A stretch of 24,837 nt of DNA from Cephalothrix simula (lineage: Eukaryota > Nemertea > Palaeonemertea > Archinemertea > Cephalotrichidae): NCBI GenBank assembly GCA_035591015.1, contig JAXIUW010166669.1:1-24837 (forward strand), read 5' to 3'. Shown here one piece after another: positions 1-9,828 of this stretch (within the stretch, counting starts at the first letter, position 1; every line of letters starts with the position of its first letter). The notes beneath the pieces are model-generated. The model searched no databases, was not told the DNA's origin, and saw only the letters and a program-made list of their open reading frames with translations. Position numbers and translations under genes: made by a program.

Positions 1-552
1 CCTTTAATTTTTGGTCTAATAAATGGAAACAAGTTATTTTTCTATGGGCCTACATCAGTATCCTTTGGTCCTGATGCCCATGTCGGATGCTCATACGTCC
101 AGGGAGTCCAAAAAGAAATAAGCCAAGGCTTCAGACTACTATATTCGCTTACCTCATGCCTCGTACCAATCACTCTCATGATAATTTTGAATATAGGAAT
201 ATTATATCGCTTAAGACAAAATTCAAAAGAAAGCGAAGTATCGAAAGAGGAGCTAAAGAAGAGGAACGCTCAATCCAAAAGACTAACTATTGTCACTGTG
301 GTCATTTCAACAACTTTTATCATGCTGACATTACCATATACAGTTGTAAGGTATGCATACCTGTTGATAGGTATTCCACTCCCAGGTACAATAGCAAATG
401 CCGTTTTTTATATTATCTTATTTTCTTCGCTGGACTTATGGGTACTTAATTATGCAATAAATTTCTATATCCACTGCCTTGGCTCAGGAAAGAAATTCCG
501 CCAAGATCTTAGAGATTTATTTTTTATAAAAAAAACAACACCATATCGATAG
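1..552 (+). CDS. Class A (rhodopsin-like) GPCR, 3' part of gene
   Basis: The frame is open from base 1 to a TAG at 550-552 and gives 183 residues; the start lies upstream of the window. Numbering is within this fragment. The end of TM4 and extracellular loop 2 come first, with Cys30 in the usual disulfide position. TM5 spans about residues 47-70 with Pro56 at 5.50. A basic, charged third intracellular loop covers about 71-94. TM6 covers about 95-120 and ends in Leu-Pro-Tyr, with Pro112 at 6.50 and Phe106 at 6.44. TM7 covers about 131-158, with Asn150 and Asn154. A helix 8 follows, with Cys159 and the Gly-Lys-Lys-Phe-Arg pattern at 163-167. The tail is very short (~16 residues). The TM7/helix 8 pattern is like invertebrate peptide receptors of the FMRFamide/TRH-receptor type, but the ligand cannot be read from the sequence. 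Oddities are Thr110 in place of the TM6 tryptophan and His158 in place of the TM7 tyrosine. No intron is visible in this part. It is expected to act in the plasma membrane through G proteins. Confidence 0.88.
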   Translation, partial: PLIFGLINGNKLFFYGPTSVSFGPDAHVGCSYVQGVQKEISQGFRLLYSLTSCLVPITLMIILNIGILYRLRQNSKESEVSKEELKKRNAQSKRLTIVTVVISTTFIMLTLPYTVVRYAYLLIGIPLPGTIANAVFYIILFSSLDLWVLNYAINFYIHCLGSGKKFRQDLRDLFFIKKTTPYR

Positions 553-930
553 AAGGTCACGATTTATTTATGCGCTGCAAAAGATCAACGTTTGGTCTGC
601 CTACTAAAATGCTGTCCCGATGCAGCACAATTCACTGTTGATCTTCCTAATACCCTGTTTTGTGTATGCCAGCTGTTCCGTTAACAGGTAGCCTAACATG
701 ATCAGAGGAGGGACCGCTCACGTTCATATCACCCAGCTTCAGTCGGGGTACGGTATTTCGGATAGAGTATCCTCAATTCGGACCCATTGAAACAGGGTGG
801 TCCGTGGTCTTAATGGCCACGAAAATGGTAAAGTATAGTCAGTTTAAAAAACTTGTACTTACCATGGAGAGGTTAAATGTTTAGAATTTGCAAAATGAAA
901 AATGATGTGTTGTTTTTAACAATGTGTGTT
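553..930. other. 3' flank of the GPCR gene, no further gene seen
   Basis: Non-coding stretch after the receptor stop. Bases 600-830 are GC-richer than the rest of the flank but contain stops in every frame I followed. No AATAAA was seen between 553 and about 1900. The nearest variant poly(A) hexamer is ATTAAA at 933-938, so the transcript end is uncertain. Confidence 0.5.
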
Positions 931-1450
931 GGATTAAAGCAATTGTAACCCAATTTTTTGTTTTTCATAATCCAAAGTTGGTTTAGATGACGAAAAATGT
1001 ATTTTGTGTAATTTTAACCCGAATCGTGGGTCATTAATTTGACAATTTTGACCTTAATTTTGGATTGTTGTAAAAAAATTCAATACAAACTTACTCAACT
1101 TTCAGATCCATTCTTCCGTGCCGATATGGCTATCAGCCTTTTGCCTTTTGCGATTTACACGTTGTGAACTTAACCCAAAATCCAAAAACTCAATAACCCA
1201 AGGTCCAAAAGAAATATATATCCAATATATATCCAAAGTTTGGGTATTTAAACAACCCAAAAGGCTTATTTTAACCCAATATAGTAGGCCTAGTTATTTA
1301 TCATTTACGTCCATATCATTTACCATTATGGTTCAAAAATAACCAAGTGGTGTAGAAAAGCTGACCCAGCACATGTGTTGAATTTAACTATTTAGTCGTG
1401 GTCCCTATGCTGAGAATGGACTTGGGTTAAATTTAAAACCAAATTTGGGC
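931..1450. repeat. AT-rich stretch with scattered AACCCAA / TTGGGTT motifs
   Basis: About eight AACCCAA-like words in both orientations occur in roughly 500 bases (near 947, 1016, 1171, 1194, 1239, 1252, 1272 and 1421). A short tandem of an ATATATATCCA unit lies at about 1214-1236. There is no obvious single terminal inverted repeat pair. It could be an old, decayed element with subterminal repeats, or low-complexity drift. Confidence 0.3.
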
Positions 1451-1724
1451 ATGGGGAATTGTAGCCTACCCAGTCCTGGAGAGCCAGGGAGGCGTCCTGT
1501 GGAAATAACCCCGTCCACATGCAAGTCACGTCCTTGCGTCCTCTTTTAAACATTATACATTGTGACAGAACTATAGAAAGGTCAGGTATGGCTCAATTGA
1601 AGCAAAACTCCAGGCGAATTACATGTATGATTAATATGGGTTTTGTTGCCTTATCTTGAACGGACTTCTCAGATTCGAGCTTATTTGTGAAATATGCCAA
1701 AAAATTCACTCCAATATGGCAGTA

Positions 1725-2669
1725 CCGTAGTGAACTAACGGATTTGTGTCTATCAATACAAACCCGTAGCAAAGTTCGCCAGTTCGGCTCCATTTTGAAT
1801 CTGTTCAATGAACTCTGATCAACTCTTTCTTTTATAGATCGGTGGATGACCTACCCGACATAGACAACGCGCTATACATTCTTGTAATTATGTGCTTTTA
1901 CGAGGAATAAAATTCAATAAAATCTAACTTTTTGATATATATTATGATAAATAAATAAATGGAAATATAATTATATATTTATTTTGCAAAATATAATTGG
2001 CATTTTAAAATATTTGTTGATCACGACGAAATGCGTATATTATTAGAAAATTAATCAAAATTTTGGATCGAACATAACGTCTCCCTAACTTGAACTTATT
2101 CTGGAATCTATGGGTGCAGAATATGGATAATTCAAAGCAGTTATTTTTTTAATAAATTGGCCAAACTTATCGTTATACAAAAAAAGAAAATATTTAAAAA
2201 CAGCACATATTTTTTCCAGCTTAAGATATTCAAAGTGTCAATGTGAAAATAATTATTAAATAAATATTACTTCGCCTCAGTCTCCGATCTTCAATTTATA
2301 TTAATCACCTTTTAGAATTTAGGCTGTTCTAGAGTCACCATCGCTAGCGAATGGCGAAGCGATTAAATTTTCGCTGTTAAAATCATCGCACCGCTAGAGC
2401 GACAGCGAAATTTATAAAACTAAAGGTGCCTGTAGACTTAACGAGTGTTCATGCGACGGCGAAAAATTTCGCTCACATAATACTTGAGTTTAGCAATATT
2501 ATATCAGCGATAGCTATTTTCCCGTCGCTGGCCATCGCAGCGATGGAATTGCTGAGCTTTAAAAGAAAGAGTTGATCAGAATTCATTAAACAGATTCAAA
2601 ATGGAGTCGAACTGGCGAAGTTTGCTACGGGTTTGTATTGCAAGATACAAACCCGTTAGTTCACTACGG
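1725..2669. mobile_element. Foldback element with 109-bp inverted arms, TA-flanked
   Basis: Bases 1725-1833 and 2561-2669 are inverted copies of each other, with only scattered mismatches. The outer ends read CCGTAGTGAACTAACGG on one strand and its complement on the other. Both ends abut TA (1723-1724 and 2670-2671), the duplication expected of Tc1/mariner-type transposition. Each arm also carries its own small palindrome built on ACAAACCCGT. The interior has no long open frame, so the element is non-autonomous. An AGGCTG-family element (from 2321) lies inside it. Assignment to Tc1/mariner rests only on the TA flanks and is an inference. Confidence 0.72.
2321..2552 (+). mobile_element. AGGCTG-family MITE, left end intact, right end degraded
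   Basis: It begins AGGCTGTTCTAGAGTCACC and shares about 60 bp with the copy at 24640. The body is full of GCGA/TCGC words in both orientations. The expected mirror-image right end is not present: homology to the inverted end is limited to a TCGC-AGCGATGG stretch near 2536-2548, after which the sequence departs. It sits inside the foldback element at 1725-2669, so it either inserted later or was captured as cargo. Confidence 0.6.
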
Positions 2670-2671
2670 TA

Positions 2672-3800
2672 ATAAGAAATAAGCCTGCACTGGACCCCCT
2701 GGAGTGGTGGAAAATCTGAAAAGTGCACTACCAAGTACATTGTTTTGTTTACCTATTAACTGTTATTCTGATTTTACGTTTTTTTGAATGTGGTGCGTGC
2801 ATTGGCTTTTTAATTGGTGTAATTCGTGATTAGGTCATCTCTGATTATCATGAAATTTATGATCATGATAAATAAATGATACTTCTAAAATCAGCTCCCA
2901 TTTTGCTAACATGTCCTGGGAGTAATTAGTTCAACTAGCTTTTCTCGAAAATGTTTATCCTTCAAGTGGCGAAGGTAGATAACACAGATGTTACAGATGT
3001 TTTATCAGATACTACAAATACTAAATTGTAAAATTTTCTTCCGGAGTGAAACATTATTGAAAAAGTCCCGGCTTAGATAGTTCTATATCATGAGTTCTGA
3101 TAAAACTAAATGTCCCTTATCAAGACGTAGCAGGTTTAATTAAGCTTTTTTTATCAGCATGTTTCTAACATAAGCATAGAGAAAGTTAATATCTGGTTTG
3201 TTTTCCGGAAAGCGGTTATAAAACTACGGATTATCAATAGGGAAAATTGGTTCGTGGCCGAGTAAATTAACCATGAGAACTATCATTCAGAACATGATTG
3301 ATATCCATATACCGATCAACGTTATGGTTTAGCACATCATATTGGAGTCTTTTCTTTATATTTCAAAGCTGCTTACCTTCACAATTATGAGCTAACTCAA
3401 CACCAAGAGTATAGAGTAGATTAAAAATGAAAATGTTGCCCGCAGCAGTTGGCCATCAAAATTGATGCAAATAAAGATTTCGAAAGAAAACGCTCATATA
3501 AAAGACAGAGCATATTCCGGTGATATATCATTTTCGTAAATAAATTCTTTATGAATTTAGTGGTAATAGCGAACATAGCATGATTGTCAATATGTCTCTG
3601 CGGTCGGCCAATAATCATAAGATTACTCAAACAAATTGTTAAAAATCATAACACACAAATGCACATGTTGGAAAACAGAAAACAAACATATCAAATTTTA
3701 CAAATACTATAACTACTACGTTATCATTTTATTACATCTCTGCATTTTGCAAATATTCTTACTCATTACTCTTAGATTACTTATAATTAGTAAAAACAGA
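2672..3800. other. AT-rich intergenic stretch, nothing recognised
   Basis: Short open frames only, none with a recognisable domain or coding-like composition. No paired inverted repeats or RNA gene were noticed. Confidence 0.5.
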
Positions 3801-3802
3801 AT

Positions 3803-3903
3803 ATTAATAATACATCTGAATACATTAATAGCTGTATGACGTCTCAACACTTCATATGTTTAAAAACACGATTATTAATAATACATCAGAATACATTAAT
3901 AGC
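3803..3903 (+). repeat. Direct repeat, ~30-bp core, 71-bp spacing
   Basis: A 30-bp segment starting ATTAATAATACATC at 3803 recurs at 3874 with a single substitution, and the bases just before each copy are also similar. This is a local duplication of one 71-bp unit in AT-rich DNA. Confidence 0.7.
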
Positions 3904-4400
3904 CAATTTTAAAAATGATTAGGGTGTACTACCACAATCGATAAACAAAAAGCTCATATTTTATAAATATCAATGTCTAAAATTTTAGAAATTTTGTAAC
4001 AATATTTGCTATTCATAGCACAAAATCGTAATCAAACCTAATTGAATTTAGTAATCACTGTGCTCTACTTTCTTCATTTTAGGAATTAGCTAGACATGTT
4101 TCTATTATTGTCTCATGAAGATTACAGATTTATTGAATTAGTATCTCTATTAATTCAATTCTGTCCAATTTATTGACTTCCTTGTTGAATGTTGAACTTT
4201 CAACGTCAAGTTAGCTTTTGGTATTCTCACTCGTTAGCATCACCATGAATCATTGCTTGAAGCAGTTAGCAGTGAATTTTCATTCACTGTCATGAAGAAG
4301 AAAGAATCCCCAGAGAGAGATACGAACCTTGGAAATTAACGAAATTGTGATTTCTTCCTTTTTTAATCGGTCGAGTCACCTACACAGCAAATAACTATTT
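3904..4400. other. Intergenic, small palindromes only
   Basis: No gene seen. Contains short hairpins such as CAGTGAA/TTCACTG near 4270-4289 and TTGAATTA/TTAATTCAA near 4134-4160. Both are short enough to be chance in AT-rich DNA. Confidence 0.45.
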
Positions 4401-4411
4401 AAGATATTTGA
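4401..4411. repeat. SINE target-site duplication, 3' side
   Basis: AAGATATTTGA, identical to the copy at 4655-4665 on the other side of the SINE. Confidence 0.85.
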
Positions 4412-4654
4412 TTGCTGTACGGCCTTCGTCTCTAACTCGAGACATACTGCGGTACAAGACCTTTAGGCGTTAGCTTTATCTCCGAAGGAGGAACCGACGT
4501 ACACCACCGGCACATATATCCTACAGGCCATTAATGTCCCAGTTAGAGGACACTTTGGGCCAGAATCGTGTGTCAGTGGTGAGCCTCGAACCTCGCCTCC
4601 AACCCACTACCTTCCGATTGTGTGCCAAGTCTCTTGCCAACTGAGCTATTCTTC
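4412..4654 (-). mobile_element. tRNA-derived SINE, full length, 11-bp target-site duplication
   Basis: Read on the minus strand, the element starts at 4654. It has an RNA polymerase III A box TAGCTCAGTTGG (4648-4637) and a B box GGTTCGAGGCT (4592-4582), spaced about as in a tRNA. A body domain at about 4497-4452 follows, containing CCTCCTTCGGAGATAAAG, which resembles the conserved central domain of the MetaSINE superfamily (from memory). The element is bounded by the perfect 11-bp direct repeat AAGATATTTGA at 4401-4411 and 4655-4665, typical of LINE-driven insertion. There is no poly(A) tail; the 3' end is ...GCCGTACAGCAA. The tRNA-like head does not form a convincing functional tRNA. Confidence 0.85.
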
Positions 4655-4665
4655 AAGATATTTGA
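4655..4665. repeat. SINE target-site duplication, 5' side
   Basis: AAGATATTTGA, matching 4401-4411. It directly abuts the tRNA-like head of the SINE. Confidence 0.85.
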
Positions 4666-5059
4666 AGATAAATTTGATGCAACAAATTTTTCGACTAAGT
4701 TTAGGATTGCATTCTTCCATAGATTCTTCTTTTTTTGCAACATGCTTAAAAAAAGGTTGTCCAAGTCAGTTCGCATTACAAGGGACAAAGTCCCTATCCA
4801 TCGTGATTACGATGCAGTTAAACTATTACCATACATAAATCCTGTCCTTAAGTCTCGTTCATCCAGAAGATGAATAGCTGCTTAAGCAATATTTGACAAA
4901 AGCAATATTCTAGCTTGACAATATGGCTGGCTTTATAAAACAAATTTTAGATTTCCCCAGGAACTAATGAAGCATATTTACACATTGCTATACCACTCTA
5001 GCTGTAGTAAAATAAAGCTCTTTTCACAATACTCATTTTATAAAATATCAAGATCTTAA

Positions 5060-5378
5060 TGATCATCTTGCCTGGTTCCATAGCCCTTTTTTGGATAACG
5101 AGATGAAGAAAAGGGCAAGGTAGAGGAGGTAGCCAGTCTATGAAACTTTCCGGTTACATTGAAGGATAGTCAAATGACAGGAGGACCTCCTAGTTTGTTT
5201 GACAGGAACATTATGAGTAAAGGTGTCAACAGAACGGATAATGGTGTCAGGGATTAATCCGGTCATTTAACTATCCTTCAATGTAACCGGAAAGGTCCAT
5301 AGACTGGCTACCTCGGCTACTTAGCCCCTTTCTTCTTATCGTTATCCAGAAAAGGGCTAGAGAACCAGGCTATGATCA
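5060..5378. mobile_element. Hairpin (foldback) element with ~117-bp inverted arms
   Basis: Bases 5060-5179 and 5262-5378 are inverted copies over almost their whole length with a modest number of differences, e.g. GGTAGCCAGTCTATG and CCGGTTACATTGAAGGATAG in both. Outer ends read TGATCAT. The ~80-bp loop includes the small palindrome AGGAGGACCTCCT (5179-5191). A transcript or single strand would fold into one long hairpin. No transposase frame is present. No clear target-site duplication was found, so the superfamily is left open. Confidence 0.78.
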
Positions 5379-6087
5379 CCGAACACGTACAAAAAGAAAT
5401 GCAAACAGGTATCTTCATAATGAGTAATTGCCTTCTGGTAATTACAGCAATTTGTTGCAGAACAACATCATGGGCATTTAGACTTAAAGATGAATAAATG
5501 CATATACATTTATATTTTTCCGCCCGTGGCGATTGAATGGATTTGTCAGATATTGCTGATAAATAAAATATTTTCAAATTTTAAACAAAGAAACCACTTT
5601 TAACATTGGAAAGCCGACCGCAGAGACATCTTGATTCCTACATTGTCCAATAGATGCTGAACGTGGTGACGTGAAGTGGGATATTAAATTTACTTAGAAA
5701 AGGGCTTTGGTCTTTAAGGCATATAAGATCTAAATTCTGTCAGAGAAATACGATTCTAATCCAATATCATTAGAACTTAGGGCATCCCTATTTCAGGAAG
5801 ATCATTGAATGAAAAAAATTTGTCTATTAACTGATGATACTAAAGATTTAATGATATTGATTCTTTCTTCTCTCGATCGCTAATGGGGTGATTAGTACAA
5901 ATGATAGCTTTGAAGTGCCCTTATGGCAGTTTTAAGTAAAATCGCTATCATATTACGCGTTTATTTTGAGATTTCTTAACAGATTTTACACCTATTTCCA
6001 ATGAAACTATTAAGTGTTTATATTTTTCTACCGAATACAAAAGAAAATGGGTGAAAAAGATAAATCTTGAAGGTAGCAGAGACTATA
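5379..6087. other. Intergenic, nothing recognised
   Basis: Only short open frames. The longest (minus strand, running out of the hairpin element) has no family resemblance that I recognise. Confidence 0.45.
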
Positions 6088-6161
6088 TTGTTCCATCTAA
6101 AAGAGTGTAAAGTCTGTTCTAGAGTTGTTCCATCTAAAAGAGTGTAAAGTCTGTTCTAGAG
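6088..6161 (+). repeat. 37-bp tandem duplication overlapping a MITE end
   Basis: The unit 6088-6124 is repeated exactly at 6125-6161. It contains 23 bp of flanking DNA plus the first ~14 bp of the AGGCTG-family terminal repeat, so the duplication took place after the element inserted. Confidence 0.85.
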
Positions 6162-6213
6162 TCACCATCGCTTGCTAATATTTTCGCCGGCGACGGTGAC
6201 TCTAGAACAGCCT
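6148..6213. mobile_element. Minimal 66-bp AGGCTG-family MITE
   Basis: Two nearly perfect ~24-bp inverted ends face each other (CTGTTCTAGAGTCACCATCGC at the left; the complement with one difference at the right), with only ~17 bp between them. Flanks are TAA at 6145-6147 and TAA at 6214-6216, a 3-bp duplication of the kind made by PIF/Harbinger transposases. This is probably an internally deleted copy of the family also seen at 2321 and 24640. Confidence 0.78.
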
Positions 6214-6216
6214 TAA

Positions 6217-7097
6217 TATTGATACATTTGTTATGCTAGCTTCCATGAACGCTTCTATATCAGACGTCCTTGTTGCATGAAAGACTCGGTCAGGTGGTGA
6301 GTTGTAGCAATATGTAGTCTCATCCAGTGTGACAAGGATCGCCCATAAGAAACAACGATGTACTGCACTACTGGTACTAAATTAGTCATGTGAAAGATAG
6401 GGATACTTATTCCAAACACGTATTAGTTAAATAATTAACTAAACCATTTACCTAAAGTAACATTTAATTAAATAATTTAGTAACAGTGCATTGCAGAATT
6501 AGATAAATCAGTTCACTGATCTGGAGATTCATGGTTACTAGTTTATAATTAATTTGCTCCGGTGGTTAACACGTTTTGTTAATTTTTTAATTCATAGTGA
6601 CTAAATATTACTAATGGCATGGCATTACTAAAGCTTCCATAACTTTTGATCCAAAAGGCTGTGTACTACAAGCAGTAGTTATGCCCGACTCGTGGTTACA
6701 GTTTGAAAAACCGAGTAAAAACAAGAGCGTTGGGGAAGATGCACTCAACATTCAAAAGATCATTTAATAAGTACAAGCAACACCTATGTCTACACGTCCA
6801 ACATCAATGCTGGTCAATGAATAAGGCTTTTACCCAATTTGCAAATTCTAATAGGTTTTTAATTTCATCACAAAGTAAGATTCCAATCTTCAGGATTCGG
6901 CCATCAAAAACACAAAAAGGAGCATCGAAGAATTTTGCGTGTGGATGTTTAAATATCCAAGTTCCTAGACTGTCAGTGACCAACTAAAATCATGAATCAT
7001 AACATCTTATTTTATTAGATCTTGATTTTCAGCTTACAATACATCATTCTTCATATTGATCATCACCTTTAATATCAAATAACATTAAGCCCACCAC
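6217..7097. other. Intergenic, AT-rich
   Basis: Contains a short palindrome at 6423-6442 (TTAGTTAA/TTAACTAA) and related TTAAATAA words nearby. A 94-codon open frame at 6703-6987 has no recognisable motif and I do not call it a gene. Confidence 0.4.
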
Positions 7098-7099
7098 TA

Positions 7100-7409
7100 T
7101 AAGATGAAAACTGTCCTAAAAATGTTCTAAAATGCAGGAGCTGCAATATTTAGATCGGTTTTAGCGTGAGAAAATCTGATTTTCACAGCTGTTGAACACC
7201 TGTTAAACCAATTAAAAACGATCTAATATTATTTCCTTCAGTCTAATAGAACACTTTTAATTGGAATTTTATGGCCTGAATGAGCCTGAACTTAATTTAA
7301 AACGATCTAATAAGACTGCCTCCTCTAGGTTAGATCACTAAAATGTTCTAAAAGTGGACTCCTAAATTTTAGATCAGAAATGGACATTTTTAGGACGGTT
7401 TTCATCTCA
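7100..7409 (+). mobile_element. TGAGATG-family MITE, copy 1 (310 bp)
   Basis: Ends are TAAGATGAAAACTGTCC (left) and the complement of TGAGATGAAAACCGTCC (right). It is flanked by TA on both sides (7098-7099 and 7410-7411), as expected for Tc1/mariner-type elements. The left inverted repeat carries an internal deletion of ~20 bp relative to the right. The body is shared with the copies at 8772 and 9829. It has no coding capacity. Confidence 0.85.
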
Positions 7410-7411
7410 TA

Positions 7412-8660
7412 ATTGCTACACATCTTGTTCTTGAAGAAAACTGTACAAATTAGCACAAATTTGTTTAAGGAATTATCATCTGATATAATGATCTCGTTCA
7501 CGATTAAAGATTAACCAAATTCGTTTCCGTTTCCTTTTGTAAGCTCAGTAACTAGATTTTTGTTTGCGACATTACCAAGAAACATTAGGATTGATTTATA
7601 GTACGGTTATGTAATTCTTTAATTTTTCCAAAATGTTGTCACCTAAATTTCAGAATATTTTTGTAAGATTTGATGAGAAAATTAATTATATGAGAAACAC
7701 TGTTTAAAAGAAAATGAAATACAATTTATTACATCAACTCACTGAAGCATTAGTTTATATATATATACAAACACATTTTAAGACTAGAAATAGCAATATT
7801 TCTTGTCTCTCGTGAAAGCATAAAACAAAATTGCAATATTGAAATAAGTATTCAACAACTCCTCCATGTTTTACGCCTCTAAGTCTAAAAAAATCTATAG
7901 AGGGGCATGCCGGAGGCAGACTATAAACCTCTGCCACAGAGACAACTAAAGAAATAACTCCGACAATTCAGTACAAATTTTCAAACTGAATTGTCTCGTT
8001 CTATTTGGACCTTCATCATACAACGCACAAGTTGGACTCAACAGCCCCCATATGGTAAGCTTCTCATGGTCTATCAATTCGCCGTCATCGTTATGGCCCA
8101 GCATTAGCTGTCTTCATGTCACATTTTCCCCATCTTTTTATGCATTTTTATCATTTTACAGATAACTGTAATCAGCTCTGATAAAGAGAAAACTATATAT
8201 ACTGTATACAACATATCAAAAGGATGGCGCAGACTTACTTACAGAATCAAGGACGCTTATCAGGAAAGAAAAATTCAGCCTGAAGGGAAATATAAGAAAT
8301 AAATAAACAATGTAAGAATATGGATACAATCCAAACAACGACACTTAAACACCCCATTTATCTTTTTTATGGCATTCATTAGAGGCTGTAAAAATTCCAC
8401 CAGAAAAATGACCGGTCAATGGCATAAATAATACAAAAAAATTACAATGCAAGACATAACACTGAAACGTGGAGTTTATGTTAGGTGCATTCCCAGCAAA
8501 ACTGCTAACGTCGCAAAGTTCCTCGTTTAGTATTGGAGCAATAGAACTTAAATATGAAGACGGTATACACAAATTAATGGAAAAATTGGATGTGGAAACG
8601 TAAAACGGTCAAATTTCGGTCCCCGTCGAGATCTTCTAGAAGAGGCATCTGTCAAGAATA
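7412..8660. other. Intergenic, nothing recognised
   Basis: AT-rich with a short TA run near 7756-7767. Small open frames on the minus strand (7755-7937, 8345-8572) have no recognisable domain. Confidence 0.4.
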
Positions 8661-8690
8661 AGATGGCCGAGTGGTTAAAGCGCTGAACTA
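8661..8690 (+). pseudogene. Fragment resembling the 5' part of a tRNA-Ser/Leu
   Basis: The stretch GATGGCCGAGTGGTTAAAGC at 8662-8681, and a few bases after it, matches the D-arm/A-box of class II tRNAs. No B box (GGTTCGA) or closing acceptor stem follows. It may be a truncated tRNA pseudogene or a SINE head; it is not a functional tRNA. Confidence 0.45.
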
Positions 8691-8771
8691 TACGCTACAT
8701 CATAAAATCATTCGTCATGGCTAGCTGGCTGGGTGGCTCGTTTAGCGTTAAAAAAGTGGAGTGGAGCACTA

Positions 8772-9067
8772 TGAGATCAAAACCGTCCTATTTTTGTCCG
8801 TTTCTGTTCTAAAACGCGGTTTTAGCGTGAGAAAGTCTGATTTTTACAAAAACAGCTGTTGAACATCTGTTAAACCAATTAAAAACGATCTAACGTTACT
8901 TCCTCTACTCTAATAGAAAACTTTTAATTGGAATTTTATTGTCTCAACGAGCCTGAACTTAACTAAAATAAAACTGCTTCCTCTAGGTTAGATAGCAAAA
9001 ATGTTCTAAAAGAGGACTCCTAAGTTTTAGATCAGAAACGGACACAATTAGGACGGTTTGGATCTCA
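8772..9067 (+). mobile_element. TGAGATG-family MITE, copy 2 (296 bp)
   Basis: Same orientation as copy 1 and similar along its whole length, including the central block with CCAATTAAAAACGATCTAA. Left end TGAGATCAAAACCGTCC, right end the complement of TGAGATCCAAACCGTCC. TA on both sides (8770-8771, 9068-9069). Confidence 0.87.
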
Positions 9068-9069
9068 TA

Positions 9070-9826
9070 TGCTAGGAACTGCAAAAACACCCAAAGAGCT
9101 AATTCAGTGCACTTTATACGGGCTTGCAATGGTCCCTTTCCCTCTGGGATAAAAACCTAGACTCTAGAGCTCGGTATATAGAAAATAGCGAAGTCGATGA
9201 CATTCACATTTCACGAAGCCCTTAACCCTATACATTTTTGGAAAGGAAATGAAAAGTTACACACAATGGTTGGGTTTTAAAATTTTTAGCCCCCCTGATG
9301 CGAAGTAGTGGCGCAAAATGTGCAAAAAATTCTGAAATAGACTAAGTCCCATTTTTTAGTGGTCAGATGTTACGGGAACACCCCGAAACGTTCAGGTTAG
9401 ATCAAAACTACCTACAAAAGTTGCTTGGCATATCAAGAACACTAATTGATGCAAATTTGTGTTATACTTCCATCAATTTTTTTCCAGTGTCCCTTTTCAA
9501 ATAAACTGCACCAATAATTTTAAAAACCTATACTACATCCCATATTCTAGTTGGAAACCTAGCACGAAATAGAAAAAGGCTACTATTCTAGAATACTTAT
9601 TGGATGTTTCTAAAGTGTATCCACAAATTAACTTATTGCAGATACGGCAAATGGTTTGGCGTTTAGTACACTTCGAAGGGTTTTTCAAGATGCTTAGGAG
9701 AATTCAAGATTGCTTTTGATTGAACCAATTTTTTGAAAATCACGAAGACCAGAAATGGATATATTTAAAAAAAATCAATGTTTTTGACGACTCCCGAAAT
9801 GAATAAACACAAAAAACATCACAGTA
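9070..9826. other. Intergenic between two MITE copies, nothing recognised
   Basis: No open frame of note, no paired repeats seen. Composition is similar to other unannotated parts. Confidence 0.4.
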
Positions 9827-9828
9827 TA

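Noticed and set aside
1593-1808. 71-codon minus open frame
   Set aside because: Most of it lies in the left arm of the foldback element at 1725; it has no domain and is explained by the repeat.
4573-4873. Several overlapping open frames on both strands
   Set aside because: They overlap the tRNA-like head of the SINE and its flank; no protein family resemblance.
6703-6987. 94-codon plus open frame
   Set aside because: No recognisable motif, no compositional rise, no splice or promoter context.
8661-8735. Candidate tRNA-Ser/Leu gene
   Set aside because: Only the 5' third is tRNA-like; there is no B box and no acceptor stem pairing.
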